DNA of 64,000 bases from an uncultured Tateyamaria sp. Its GTDB lineage: Bacteria > Pseudomonadota > Alphaproteobacteria > Rhodobacterales > Rhodobacteraceae. Below, one piece after another: positions 1-8,757 of this stretch; position 1 is the first letter of the stretch; each line of letters opens with the position of its first letter. The translations under genes and the position numbers were made by a program. The notes under the pieces are model-generated. The model saw only the letters and a program-made list of their open reading frames with translations, was not told the DNA's origin and searched no databases. The stretch is taken from the NCBI RefSeq assembly GCF_947488715.1, contig NZ_CANLAG010000006.1:53501-117500 (forward strand), read 5' to 3'.

Positions 1-1648
1 CGCGCCAGCCGTTCACGATGGGATAGCGCCGGTCCAGCCAAAACGCCCGCTTGGTCAGGCGCGCGCCCGGTGCGGACTGGAACCGTTTGTATTCGCTGAG
101 ATAGATCAGCCGCTCGATCTTGCGTGCAACATCCGCGTCGAACCCGGCGGCCACGCAATCGGCAATCGATCCGTCCTGATCCACCAGAATGTCCAGCAAC
201 GCATCCAACTCGGGATAATCAGGCAGGCTGTCGCTGTCCTTCTGATCGTCGCGCAACTCGGCGCTGGGTGGCTTGGTGATGATCCGGTCAGGGATCACTT
301 CGCCCGCATTGCCCATCATCCAGTCGCGGTGATTACCATTGCGCCAGCGGCACGTTTCGAACACCCGCGTTTTGTAGAGATCCTTGATCGGGTTGTACCC
401 GCCCGCCATGTCGCCATAGATCGTGGCATAGCCCACTGCGACCTCGGATTTGTTGCCTGTGGTCAACAGCATCTCGCCGAACTTGTTCGACATGGCCATC
501 AACAAAAGCCCTCTGATCCGGCTCTGGATGTTCTCTTCGGTCAGGCCCGCGTCCAACCCTTCGAACAAGGGCGCAAGGGTGGACGTCACCGCCGCCCGCG
601 TTTCAGCAATCGGAACGTAGTCATAGCTGCAGCCCAGCGCGTTGGCGCAGGCTTCGGCGTCTTCCAACGAATGTGGCGACGTATACTCGGACGGCAGCAT
701 AACACAGCGCACATTCTCCGGGCCCAGCGCATCGGCGGCAATGGTCGCAACCAGCGCGCTGTCCACACCGCCAGACATGCCCAGCAGCACCTTCTTGAAC
801 CCGGTCTTGCCGCAATAGTCGCGCAGGCTGGTTACCATCACGCGGTAATCCTGCTCCCACACGTCGGGATGGCTTGCAATCTCACCGGTCTTCACCCGCC
901 AGCCGTCGGGACCGCGCTCCAGATCCACATGGGATATCATTTCGTCAAATGTGGGCAGTTGCAGCGCCAGCGCACCACCGGGGTTCAGTGCAAAACTGCC
1001 CCCGTCGAACACCTGATCGTCCTGTCCACCCACCATGTTGAGGTAAATCAACGGCAAACCCGTCTCGACAACCCGCGCAACCATGTGGTTCAGACGGGTC
1101 TCAAACTTGCCCCTGTAATAGGGCGACCCATTCGGGACCAAGAGGAACTCTGCACCCGTCTCTTGCAGTGTCTCAGACACCTCGGGGTGCCAGGCATCTT
1201 CGCAAATGGGGCTGCCCACCCGCGTGTTGCCCACCGAATAGGGACCACCCAAGGGGCCTGCATCGAAAATGCGCACCTCGTCGAACACTGTCTCATTGGG
1301 CAGGTTGTGCTTGAGCAACCGGCTCACGATCTTGCCGTCGCGGCAAATCAGGTAGGCGTTGAACAGCTCGGCCCCTTCCGTCCACGGACACCCGATGGCC
1401 AGCGCAGGCCCATCCGCGCAGTCCCGCGCCAACGCCTCGACCGCCTGCATCGCAGCGGTGTGAAAGGCGGGCTTCATCACCAAATCCTGCGCATTGTAGC
1501 CCGCGACAAACATCTCAGGCAGCGCCACAAGGTCAGCGCCAGCGTCGCGCCCCGCCTCCCATGCGGCACGCGCCTTGGCCACGTTGCCGGGAATGTCGCC
1601 AACGGTCGGGTTCAACTGCCCCAGGGTGATGCGGAATGTGTCGGCCAT
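1..1648 (-). CDS. nadE: Glutamine-hydrolysing NAD+ synthase, 3' end cut by window edge
   Basis: Makes NAD+ from nicotinic acid adenine dinucleotide, using ammonia released from glutamine; cytoplasmic. The N-terminal half is a nitrilase-type glutaminase: it starts MADTFRITLGQLNPTVGDIPG, has a catalytic Glu near residue 45 (LPEMF) and a nucleophilic Cys in the PICEDAWHP motif. The C-terminal half is the ATP-pyrophosphatase synthetase domain with the P-loop SGGVDSA and a GNKSEVAVGYATIYGD stretch. The start is the ATG at 1648. About 549 codons are present, close to the full family length (about 550), so only the last few residues should lie left of the window. It is divergent from the MORN-repeat gene. 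No stop codon is visible because of the edge. Confidence 0.95.
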   Translation of the reverse strand, partial: MADTFRITLGQLNPTVGDIPGNVAKARAAWEAGRDAGADLVALPEMFVAGYNAQDLVMKPAFHTAAMQAVEALARDCADGPALAIGCPWTEGAELFNAYLICRDGKIVSRLLKHNLPNETVFDEVRIFDAGPLGGPYSVGNTRVGSPICEDAWHPEVSETLQETGAEFLLVPNGSPYYRGKFETRLNHMVARVVETGLPLIYLNMVGGQDDQVFDGGSFALNPGGALALQLPTFDEMISHVDLERGPDGWRVKTGEIASHPDVWEQDYRVMVTSLRDYCGKTGFKKVLLGMSGGVDSALVATIAADALGPENVRCVMLPSEYTSPHSLEDAEACANALGCSYDYVPIAETRAAVTSTLAPLFEGLDAGLTEENIQSRIRGLLLMAMSNKFGEMLLTTGNKSEVAVGYATIYGDMAGGYNPIKDLYKTRVFETCRWRNGNHRDWMMGNAGEVIPDRIITKPPSAELRDDQKDSDSLPDYPELDALLDILVDQDGSIADCVAAGFDADVARKIERLIYLSEYKRFQSAPGARLTKRAFWLDRRYPIVNGWR

Positions 1649-1827
1649 GCGGGTCCCCTTCAACGTCCTGTGCTGATGTAGCAGAAAGGACCGCAGAGGA
1701 AACCCACCACCGCCCGCTCTCGCACGGCTCACGATTGCGCAACCCCATTGCCCCGCGCGCAGGGCTGTCTTACCCTCACACCGCTTCCCCCGCGACCGGG
1801 TGGGCCAACGAATCTGAGGGATGAGCC

Positions 1828-3216
1828 ATGACCGTGCGCAGTTTGATCTTCTGCCTTGCCTTGATGCCGGGTGCCGCCTTTGCCCAGTCGGGCAATGTGC
1901 AGACCAAGCAATACGACGACGGGGGCATCTACGAGGGCACGTTCCGCGGCGGTCTCCAGCATGGTCAGGGGACGTACCGCCTGCCCAATGGCTACGAATA
2001 TACCGGCGATTGGGTGGACGGCGAAATTCGCGGCGAAGGCACCGCACGCTTCCCCAACGGCTCGGTCTACGAGGGCGGCTTTTCCAAGGGCAAACCCGAT
2101 GGGTTCGGCAAGATCACCTTTGCAGATGGCGGCACCTATGAGGGCGAATGGCAGGGCGGCGCGATCATGGGAGAAGGTGTCCGCATCTATCCCAATGGCG
2201 ACCGGATCGAAGGCGCGTTCCGCAATGGCAAGGCCAACGGCAAGGCGATCATGCACACATCGGGTGGGTATGAATACAAAGGTGACTGGGTCGATGGTGC
2301 CAAAACGGGCATCGCCACGATCACCTATCCAGACGGCGAACTCTATGACGGCCAGGTCAGCGCGGGCATCCGCACCGGTCAAGGCACGCTGACCACCGCC
2401 GACGGCCTGATCCTCGAGGGGACATGGACCGACAACCAACTCAACGGCGTGGGCAAGGTGACCCAACCCAATGGCGACGTCTATGAAGGCAACCTGGTCG
2501 ACGGTCGCCGCGACGGTGCCGCACGGGTCACCCACGCCAATGGCGACATCTACGAGGGTGAATTCAAAGACGACCAACGCCACGGCCAAGGCACCTATAC
2601 GGGCAGCGACGGTTTCCAGTATGTCGGCACATTCGTCGAGGGCCAGATCGAAGGCACCGGCCAGATCACACACCCCGACGGCGCGATCTATGTCGGGGCC
2701 GTGTCCGGCGGTCAGCCCAACGGCGTGGGCAAGATGACCTACACCGATGGTGCCTCCTACGAAGGGGACTGGGTCGAAGGCCTGATGCAGGGTCAGGGCC
2801 GCGCGGTTCTGCCCAGCGGAACAGTCTATGTCGGTGCCTTCAGCGGCGCGGCCAAGAACGGCAAGGGCAAAGTCACCACCGCCGACGGCTATACCTATGA
2901 TGGCGATTGGGTAAACGACCAGCACGCTGGCACCGGCACCTCCACCTATCCTGACGGATCGGTCTATACCGGCACCTTCAAAGACGGCAAACGCCACGGC
3001 ACCGGCAAGGTCGTCGTGCCCAGCGGCTTTACCTACGAAGGCGATTGGGACAACGGCGAAATCACCGGCGAAGGCATCGCCACCTACAGCTCTGGCGCAG
3101 TCTACGAGGGCAGCTTCAAAAACGGCAAACGCGACGGGTTTGGCACGCTGCGCTACGCCACCGGCGAGGAAACGACAGGCGAATGGGAAAGCGGCACGCT
3201 GAACGAAGACAGCTGA
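1828..3216 (+). CDS. Secreted MORN-repeat protein (about 19 repeats)
   Basis: A 462-residue protein with an N-terminal signal peptide (cleavage probably after AAFA, near residue 19), followed almost wholly by 23-residue MORN repeats of the type Y-x-G-x-F/W-x-x-G-x-x-x-G-x-G-x-x-x-x-x-x-x-G. I count about 19 copies. MORN repeats form elongated beta-hairpin rods and often serve as membrane- or partner-binding scaffolds; the role here is unknown. Copies tend to alternate between a 'DW' and an 'F' form, giving a 46-residue higher-order repeat. A GGGA ribosome site lies just before the ATG. Its stop overlaps the start of the next gene by one base, suggesting coupled translation. Periplasmic or surface location is inferred from the signal peptide only. 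Confidence 0.9.
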   Translation: MTVRSLIFCLALMPGAAFAQSGNVQTKQYDDGGIYEGTFRGGLQHGQGTYRLPNGYEYTGDWVDGEIRGEGTARFPNGSVYEGGFSKGKPDGFGKITFADGGTYEGEWQGGAIMGEGVRIYPNGDRIEGAFRNGKANGKAIMHTSGGYEYKGDWVDGAKTGIATITYPDGELYDGQVSAGIRTGQGTLTTADGLILEGTWTDNQLNGVGKVTQPNGDVYEGNLVDGRRDGAARVTHANGDIYEGEFKDDQRHGQGTYTGSDGFQYVGTFVEGQIEGTGQITHPDGAIYVGAVSGGQPNGVGKMTYTDGASYEGDWVEGLMQGQGRAVLPSGTVYVGAFSGAAKNGKGKVTTADGYTYDGDWVNDQHAGTGTSTYPDGSVYTGTFKDGKRHGTGKVVVPSGFTYEGDWDNGEITGEGIATYSSGAVYEGSFKNGKRDGFGTLRYATGEETTGEWESGTLNEDS

Positions 3217-3902
3217 TGCGCGCCGCAGCCACGGCCCTTTTGTGTATCCTCGCGGGCCCCGCACTGGCCGAGTGGGCCTATCTGCCCAGTTGGACCGACC
3301 CCGTGGACGGCTTTGACACGCGCGCGGCCACGACGACAAACGCCGACGGCGCGACGCTGCACCTCTACCGCAACCCCATCGGAAGGGTCTATGCGCTGTT
3401 CACCCTGCCCGACACGGCGGGCGACGTGGTCACCACTGGCACCGTGATGACCCTCACACCGCAAGGGTTCGAACCCAAAACGGTCGAGGCCCGCGCCGAA
3501 CGTGGGCGCGTGGTGGAATACGCAATCAGCACAGGCCGGCAGGTCCGCAACCGCCTCTGGCACGGCGAGGGACAGGCCCCGGCCTTTGGCACCTTTCACG
3601 ACATGCTCGAAGCCTCGGACATAGAGGCCACATTCACCCTGACCGATGGCACCACTCTGGACACATCCTGGTCTACCCAAGGCGCAGCTACTCCCATCGC
3701 CCAGGCCATCGGCGTGTCCATGGACGGCATACCCGCAGGCGCCGAATGGGAAGAAACCGCTGCTCAGGCCCTGCTGGCCGCCATGACTGCCTGCCAGTTT
3801 CCGAAACTGGATGTGATGTGCGTGCAACACGTCACCGCGTGCAGCACGCACATCAGCGACACCCGCGACATCGACGGTTTTGAGGCCTGCGTAGCCGACT
3901 AG
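3216..3902 (+). CDS. Secreted protein of unknown function
   Basis: A 228-residue protein beginning MRAAATALLCILAGPALAEW, a clear Sec signal peptide with cleavage after ALA near residue 18. The mature part is mostly beta-like with a late Cys-rich segment (CQFPKLDVMCVQHVTACSTH, about residues 196-215) that could hold disulphides in the periplasm. I do not recognise the family. The start is chosen because ATG at 3216 overlaps the stop of the MORN gene as TGATG, the usual sign of translational coupling, so the two secreted proteins may act together. It ends convergently with the nucleotidyltransferase gene, overlapping by four bases. Confidence 0.8.
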   Translation: MRAAATALLCILAGPALAEWAYLPSWTDPVDGFDTRAATTTNADGATLHLYRNPIGRVYALFTLPDTAGDVVTTGTVMTLTPQGFEPKTVEARAERGRVVEYAISTGRQVRNRLWHGEGQAPAFGTFHDMLEASDIEATFTLTDGTTLDTSWSTQGAATPIAQAIGVSMDGIPAGAEWEETAAQALLAAMTACQFPKLDVMCVQHVTACSTHISDTRDIDGFEACVAD

Positions 3903-4711
3903 GCTGCGTCCGGATCGTATGGGCGCGCGATGGACAGCGCGTCGTGCAACTTGGCCCAGGTTACCTCTTCGAACCGCTCCGGCCAGTCCAGATCAAGCCG
4001 CTTTGCCATCGCCCGCGCGCGGGGCAAATAGGCGGCGGCATAGGCCAGATGCGTGTCGATCATGGCCTCACGATTGGGTGCCGCCAGCGGAAGCCCGGTC
4101 AGCAGTGCCTTGTGCTCATCCGTGATCAAGCGGTTGAGGTGCAGCACACCTCCACGGTCCGGCGCGCCGGTCTCCTCGATCAGCAGATCAACCAGCAGAT
4201 TGCGCAAGTGAAACACCCCCAGCACACCGTTGATGTACTCACCGCGCCCTTCAGCCAGATGCAGCAGGCCAAGAACGCGAATGAACTCTTCGAACTGATA
4301 GGCGAGCCGCCGGGGGTTGGGGGCGGTGTGGGCCGACCCTTCGGCCAAGCCGTCATAGAGCCCGTCGTGATCGAAAACAGGCCTCAGGGAATGACGCGTC
4401 TGCGCGCCCAACTGATCGGGGCGCAAAACGATGACATCGGTGCGCGTCCAGTCGGCTGTGATCGCATTGATCAACACCGGCACGGTGGTCCGATCCCACC
4501 ACAGCACGATCTCACCGGTGCGCGCGACGGCCTCGCGCCAGATCTGCGCAACCTCGTCGCTGATACCGTCCTGCGTCACGAGGACAAAGTCGATGTCGCT
4601 ATAGGCATCGGCGCGCCCGTTGCCATGGCTGCCGCTCAGAAACAGGGCGCGCACGGTGGGTTGGTCGCGCAACGCCTCTGCAATGGTATCGATCACGTGC
4701 TGATGTGTCAT
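3899..4711 (-). CDS. Nucleotidyltransferase-domain protein
   Basis: A 270-residue protein. Residues about 23-42 carry the polymerase-beta-type nucleotidyltransferase signature, GSHGNGRADAYSDID, in which the two Asp residues bind Mg2+ and the Gly-Ser binds the nucleotide. The rest is alpha-helical, resembling the C-terminal domain of aminoglycoside adenylyltransferases and related enzymes. The substrate cannot be told from the sequence, and no resistance role should be assumed. Starts at ATG 4711, 29 bases before the photolyase stop on the same strand, so it may be read as the last gene of the SDR-photolyase transcript. Confidence 0.85.
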   Translation of the reverse strand: MTHQHVIDTIAEALRDQPTVRALFLSGSHGNGRADAYSDIDFVLVTQDGISDEVAQIWREAVARTGEIVLWWDRTTVPVLINAITADWTRTDVIVLRPDQLGAQTRHSLRPVFDHDGLYDGLAEGSAHTAPNPRRLAYQFEEFIRVLGLLHLAEGRGEYINGVLGVFHLRNLLVDLLIEETGAPDRGGVLHLNRLITDEHKALLTGLPLAAPNREAMIDTHLAYAAAYLPRARAMAKRLDLDWPERFEEVTWAKLHDALSIARPYDPDAA

Positions 4712-4740
4712 GTGTGCCCCTCGGTACGGGTCGGCGACGC

Positions 4741-6267
4741 TCAGACCAGCTTGCCTTGCGACATCCGCTCCAGAAAGGCGTCAGCCTCTTCTATCACGGT
4801 CGCGCGCTTGGTGTCATCCATCCGGTCCCACGTCCGGTACATGTTGCCCATCCGGGCATTGTTCGAAAACCGGTCGCGGTGCCGGTCCAGGAAATGCCAA
4901 TAAAGCAGGTTGAACGGGCACGCCCCCGCGCCCGTCTTGACGCTCACCTTGTAATGGCACCCTTTGCAGTAGTCCGACATCCGGTTGATGTAAGCCCCTG
5001 AACTCACATAAGGTTTCGACGCAATCACGCCCCCGTCGGCAAATTGCGACATGCCCACGACATTGGGCGCTTCGACCCATTCAAACGCATCCGCATAAAC
5101 GGCCAGATACCACTCCGACACCTCTCCCGGATCCAGCCCCGCCAACAGCGCAAAGTTCCCCGTGACCATCAACCGCTGGATATGGTGGGCATAGGCTTCG
5201 GCCCCCGTCTGCTCGACCGCCTTCGACACACACCGCATCCGCGTCTCGGCCCCCCAAAAGAAATCCGGCAACTTGCGTTGATGGTTCAACCCGTTGCGCC
5301 GCGGATACTCCGGCCCCTCGTGGAAATAGATGCCCCGCACATATTCCCGCCAGCCGATGATCTGCCGGATGAACCCTTCGGCGGCGTTGATCGGCGCATC
5401 GCCGTCCTTCCACGCCTGCTCCACCGCGCGGCAAACCTCCAAAGGGTCCAGCAGACCGACGTTGATATAAAGGCCAATGACCGCGTGATAGAGAAACCGG
5501 TTATCGGCCAGCATCGCATCCTGAAAATCCCCGAACTTCGGCAGTGCATGGGCCACAAAATGCGCCAGCGCCCGCCGCGCCTGCCCCTGATCTGTGGCAA
5601 ACCAGAACGGGCGCAAGTCCCCGAAATGATTGCCAAACCGCCGCTCGACCAGGTCCAGAACCGCTTCCACCTCCTCATCCGGCGTAAACTGCATCGGTCC
5701 GCCAAAATCCACGTCATCCGGCGCAGGCTTGCGGTTGTCGTGGTCATAGTTCCACTTGTCCCCCGCAGGCTTGTCGCCCTCCATCAGCAGGCCCGTCTTG
5801 CGCCGCATCTCGCGATAGAAATACTCCATCCGCAACGCCTTGCGCCCCTTGGCCCAGGCCTCGAACTCCTTGTGCGACGCGATAAACCGGTCATCCTCCA
5901 ACAGGCGCACGGTCAACGGACACTCCTCCAACGCCGCGATCAACCGATACTCACCGGGCCGCGTCGCAATCACCTCCGACGCCCCGTGCTGATCCGCCCG
6001 CCGCAACAACTCACCCACAATCGACTGGCTGTTGTCGGTGTCGTCCAACTCGGAATAGGCAACGGTCCAGCCATCCGCCCGCAAACGCGCCGCGAACTTG
6101 CGCATCGCGGCAAGGATAAAGGCAATCTTCTTGGGATGGTGCGGCACATAGGACCCCTCCTCGGCCACCTCCGCCATCACCACCACGTCGCGCGCCTTGT
6201 CCGCCGCCTTCAGCGCCGCAACGCCCGTGCTCAACTGGTCCCCAAGGACCAAAATCAACCGGCTCAC
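4741..6267 (-). CDS. FeS-cluster photolyase/cryptochrome family (PhrB/CryB type)
   Basis: A 508-residue flavoprotein of the prokaryotic (6-4) photolyase/FeS-BCP family: light-driven DNA repair, or blue-light signalling as for CryB. It opens SRLILVLGDQLS, typical of the family. The four presumed [4Fe-4S] ligands are Cys346, Cys434, Cys437 (YCKGCHY) and Cys450 (ACPFN), with the same spacing as the cluster ligands of Agrobacterium PhrB. The start is taken as GTG at 6267: GGAGG lies seven bases before it and it overlaps the SDR stop as GTGA. An in-frame ATG 24 bases upstream lacks these signs. Coupling to the SDR gene is clear. In Rhodobacteraceae such genes are often light- or singlet-oxygen-induced; no promoter was identified here. 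Confidence 0.92.
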   Translation of the reverse strand: MSRLILVLGDQLSTGVAALKAADKARDVVVMAEVAEEGSYVPHHPKKIAFILAAMRKFAARLRADGWTVAYSELDDTDNSQSIVGELLRRADQHGASEVIATRPGEYRLIAALEECPLTVRLLEDDRFIASHKEFEAWAKGRKALRMEYFYREMRRKTGLLMEGDKPAGDKWNYDHDNRKPAPDDVDFGGPMQFTPDEEVEAVLDLVERRFGNHFGDLRPFWFATDQGQARRALAHFVAHALPKFGDFQDAMLADNRFLYHAVIGLYINVGLLDPLEVCRAVEQAWKDGDAPINAAEGFIRQIIGWREYVRGIYFHEGPEYPRRNGLNHQRKLPDFFWGAETRMRCVSKAVEQTGAEAYAHHIQRLMVTGNFALLAGLDPGEVSEWYLAVYADAFEWVEAPNVVGMSQFADGGVIASKPYVSSGAYINRMSDYCKGCHYKVSVKTGAGACPFNLLYWHFLDRHRDRFSNNARMGNMYRTWDRMDDTKRATVIEEADAFLERMSQGKLV

Positions 6268-6926
6268 CACGGCACCTCCGCACCGGAACAATCAAAAAAG
6301 CCGCCGGTCTGCGCTGGCCCCAACCCGTCCATAACCGCGATCAACTCCGCCGCCGCCTGACCCGGCTCCACCGCCGGATGCCGCCCCAGGTACTTCTCGG
6401 TAAAGGCTGTCTTCACCGTGCCGGGATGCAGCGCCACAATCGCCGCCTGCTTGTGCGTGCGCGCCAGTTCCACAGACGCCGTGCGCACCACCTGGTTCAC
6501 CGCTGCCTTGGCCGCTCGATAGGAAATCCAACCGCCGATCCGGTTGTCGCCAATCGACCCCACACGCGCCGACAACACCGCCAGAACACCCGGCGCATCC
6601 CGGTCCAACAACCCATGCGCATGGCGCAACACCAACGCAGGCCCCACCGCATTGAGCGCGAACTGATCCATCATCGCAACCGCATCCAAACTCTTGATGG
6701 TCTTCTCCGGCGCTGCCCCACCAATTTCCAACGCGCCCGTGCCCACGACCACCCGCGCATAAGGCCCCCGGTCCGACAGATGCGCGGCCACAGACCCCGC
6801 ATCGGTGATGTCAAACCCATCCACAGACCGCGACAGCCGATCCACACGCACGCCCCGCGCCTCAAACCCGTCCGCCAGCGCCGATCCGATCCCGCCCGAC
6901 GCACCTATGATCAATACCTTTTCCAT
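6264..6926 (-). CDS. Short-chain dehydrogenase/reductase (CsgA-like)
   Basis: A 220-residue Rossmann-fold oxidoreductase. Nucleotide-binding motif GASGGIGSAL sits at residues 8-17, the catalytic Ser near residue 119 (LSARVGS) and the YxxxK pair at Tyr136/Lys140 (SYRAAKAAVN). The length and motif layout match the C-factor/CsgA group of SDRs; the substrate is unknown. Start ATG 6926 (MEKVLIIG) places the Gly motif where it belongs; a longer open frame upstream to 7136 has no family match and would cross the leu leader. The stop overlaps the photolyase GTG start by four bases, so the pair is co-translated. Confidence 0.88.
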   Translation of the reverse strand: MEKVLIIGASGGIGSALADGFEARGVRVDRLSRSVDGFDITDAGSVAAHLSDRGPYARVVVGTGALEIGGAAPEKTIKSLDAVAMMDQFALNAVGPALVLRHAHGLLDRDAPGVLAVLSARVGSIGDNRIGGWISYRAAKAAVNQVVRTASVELARTHKQAAIVALHPGTVKTAFTEKYLGRHPAVEPGQAAAELIAVMDGLGPAQTGGFFDCSGAEVPW

Positions 6927-7010
6927 CAGCGGCGACCTAGGCCATCCGCCGCGCCCTTCCACCTTCATTGTTCCCCAAATATGCAATCCAGCGTCGACGC
7001 ATTTCCGCCC

Positions 7011-7038
7011 TTCCCATTTCAGGCGCAGCGCGTATAGT
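7011..7038 (+). promoter_or_regulatory. Candidate promoter of the leu leader
   Basis: TATAGT at 7033-7038 resembles a sigma-70 -10 box; TTCCCA at 7011-7016, 16 bases upstream, is a weak -35. Transcription would start near 7045-7046, at the A of the leader ATG, which would make the leader peptide mRNA leaderless. Inference from spacing only. Confidence 0.4.
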
Positions 7039-7045
7039 CCCGCCC

Positions 7046-7126
7046 ATGACACACGCCACGCATATCCCGACCACACGCCGTTCCGGCGCGTCGCTGCGTG
7101 GCCTCCTGCTCCTAATCCGCCTCTGA
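7046..7126 (+). CDS. leuL: Leucine leader peptide (26 aa)
   Basis: A 26-codon open frame, ending GLLLLIRL, with four consecutive Leu codons (CTC CTG CTC CTA, 7103-7114), a fifth as CTC before the TGA, and a sixth (CTG) earlier. CTA is a rare codon in DNA this GC-rich. It lies 74 bases before leuA and runs straight into a set of alternative hairpins, the classic layout of ribosome-mediated attenuation: with low Leu-tRNA the ribosome stalls on the Leu run and changes the downstream fold. No Shine-Dalgarno precedes the ATG, but a possible -10 box seven bases upstream suggests leaderless translation, as known for trpL of Sinorhizobium. Too short for routine gene callers. Confidence 0.8.
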   Translation: MTHATHIPTTRRSGASLRGLLLLIRL

Positions 7127-7169
7127 GCGTGCCCATCGGCGCGACCGCTCAGAGGATGGCTTTCGCGCC
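7120..7169 (+). promoter_or_regulatory. leuA attenuator: two mutually exclusive hairpins
   Basis: Hairpin A pairs 7120-7129 (CCTCTGAGCG) with 7146-7155 (CGCTCAGAGG), ten perfect pairs, its 5' arm covering the leader stop codon. Hairpin B pairs 7138-7144 (GGCGCGA) with 7163-7169 (TCGCGCC), seven perfect pairs; its 5' arm lies in the loop of A, so only one can form as a simple stem. A ribosome at the leader stop would block A. I see no strong U-tract, so control could be by termination or by masking the leuA start region. Structure is visible; the mechanism is inferred. Confidence 0.65.
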
Positions 7170-7200
7170 AAGGCTTTAGGACAGAAAAAGAGATACGCAC

Positions 7201-8757
7201 ATGACCCAAGACAAAGTTGTCATTTTCGACACAACCCTCCGCGACGGCGAACAATCCCCCGGCGCGACCATGACGCACGCAGAAAAGCTCGAAATCGCGG
7301 GCCTGCTGGACGACATGGGCGTCGACATCATCGAGGCCGGATTTCCCATCGCCTCCGAGGGTGATTTCAACGCCGTCTCCGAAATCGCCAAGAATGCGAC
7401 CAATTCGGTGATCTGCGGCTTGGCCCGCGCGCAATTGCCCGACATCGACCGCTGCTGGGAGGCGGTGAAACACGCCGAACGCCCCCGCATCCACACCTTT
7501 ATCGGCACCTCGCCCCTGCACCGCGCCATTCCGAACCTCACGCAGGACGAAATGGCCGAACGCATCGAACAGACGGTGACCCACGCCCGCAACCTTTGCG
7601 ACAACGTGCAATGGTCGCCCATGGACGCCACGCGCACGGAACTCGACTACCTCTACCGGGTCGTCGAAATCGCGATCAAGGCAGGTGCCACGACCATCAA
7701 CATCCCCGACACGGTCGGCTACACCGCCCCACGCGAAAGCGCGGATCTCATCGCCAAGCTGATCGAAAACGTGCCCGGCGCGGATGAGATCGTCTTTGCC
7801 ACCCACTGCCACAACGACCTCGGCATGGCGACGGCCAACTCCCTCGCCGCGGTTGAGGCGGGCGCACGCCAGATCGAATGCACGATCAACGGTCTTGGCG
7901 AACGCGCAGGCAACACGGCGCTCGAAGAAGTCGTGATGGCCCTCAAGGTCCGCAACGACATCATGCCGTTCCAGACCGGCATCGACACCCGCAAGATCAT
8001 GAACATCTCGCGCCGCGTCGCCACCGTCTCGGGCTTCCCGGTTCAGTTCAACAAGGCGATCGTGGGCAAGAACGCCTTTGCCCACGAATCCGGCATCCAC
8101 CAGGACGGCATGCTCAAGAACGCCGAAACATTCGAGATCATGCGCCCCGAGGATGTGGGCCTCGCCGGGACGTCCCTGCCGCTTGGCAAACACTCCGGCC
8201 GCGCCGCCCTGCGCGCCAAGCTCGAAGAGATGGGTTTTGACGTCGGAGACAATCAGCTCAAAGACGTGTTCGTGCGGTTCAAGGACCTCGCCGACCGCAA
8301 AAAAGAGGTGTTCGACGACGATCTCATCGCCCTTATGCGCACCTCAACCGACACCGAGGATGAGCGCCTCAAGATCGAGAAGCTCGCCGTGCGCTGCGGC
8401 ACCGAAGGGCCACAAGTGGCGGATCTGGTGATGGACATCGACGGCACGCGCCACATGACCACCCAAACCGGCGACGGGCCTGTCGACGCGACTTTCAACG
8501 CGGTCAAGGCGCTGTTCCCACATGAGGCACGCCTGCAACTCTATCAGGTCCACGCCGTGACCGAAGGCACAGACGCCCAGGCCACCGTATCCGTCCGCAT
8601 GGAAGAAGACGGGCGCATCGTGACCGGCCAATCCGCCGACACAGACACCGTTGTCGCCAGCGCCAAGGCTTACGTACACGCGCTCAACCGCTTGCTGGTC
8701 CGCCGCGAAAAGGGTGGTTCTGACAAACGCGAAGTCAGCTACAAGGACGCCACCTGA
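7201..8757 (+). CDS. leuA: 2-isopropylmalate synthase
   Basis: First committed step of leucine synthesis: condenses acetyl-CoA with 2-oxoisovalerate. The 518-residue protein opens with the TIM-barrel metal/substrate motif FDTTLRDGEQSPGATM, has the HCHNDLGMATANSLAAVEAGA motif split around residues 200-220, the NAFAHESGIHQDG stretch near residue 290, and a C-terminal LeuA dimer domain that normally binds the feedback inhibitor leucine. Full length for the LeuA type 1 family. Preceded by a leader peptide with a Leu-codon run and alternative hairpins, so expression should respond to Leu-tRNA charging. AAAAAGAGA before the ATG is a modest ribosome site. Confidence 0.96.
   Translation: MTQDKVVIFDTTLRDGEQSPGATMTHAEKLEIAGLLDDMGVDIIEAGFPIASEGDFNAVSEIAKNATNSVICGLARAQLPDIDRCWEAVKHAERPRIHTFIGTSPLHRAIPNLTQDEMAERIEQTVTHARNLCDNVQWSPMDATRTELDYLYRVVEIAIKAGATTINIPDTVGYTAPRESADLIAKLIENVPGADEIVFATHCHNDLGMATANSLAAVEAGARQIECTINGLGERAGNTALEEVVMALKVRNDIMPFQTGIDTRKIMNISRRVATVSGFPVQFNKAIVGKNAFAHESGIHQDGMLKNAETFEIMRPEDVGLAGTSLPLGKHSGRAALRAKLEEMGFDVGDNQLKDVFVRFKDLADRKKEVFDDDLIALMRTSTDTEDERLKIEKLAVRCGTEGPQVADLVMDIDGTRHMTTQTGDGPVDATFNAVKALFPHEARLQLYQVHAVTEGTDAQATVSVRMEEDGRIVTGQSADTDTVVASAKAYVHALNRLLVRREKGGSDKREVSYKDAT

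Noticed and set aside
1729..3339. 536-codon open frame on the minus strand across the MORN gene
   Set aside because: It is the antisense of the 69-base repeats; GC-rich third positions keep it open. It has no signal, start site or family features, whereas the plus strand has clean MORN repeats and a signal peptide.
4712..4740. Insertion or attachment site next to the nucleotidyltransferase gene
   Set aside because: Adenylyltransferase-like genes can travel on cassettes, but no attC, inverted repeats or integrase is present and composition matches the neighbours.
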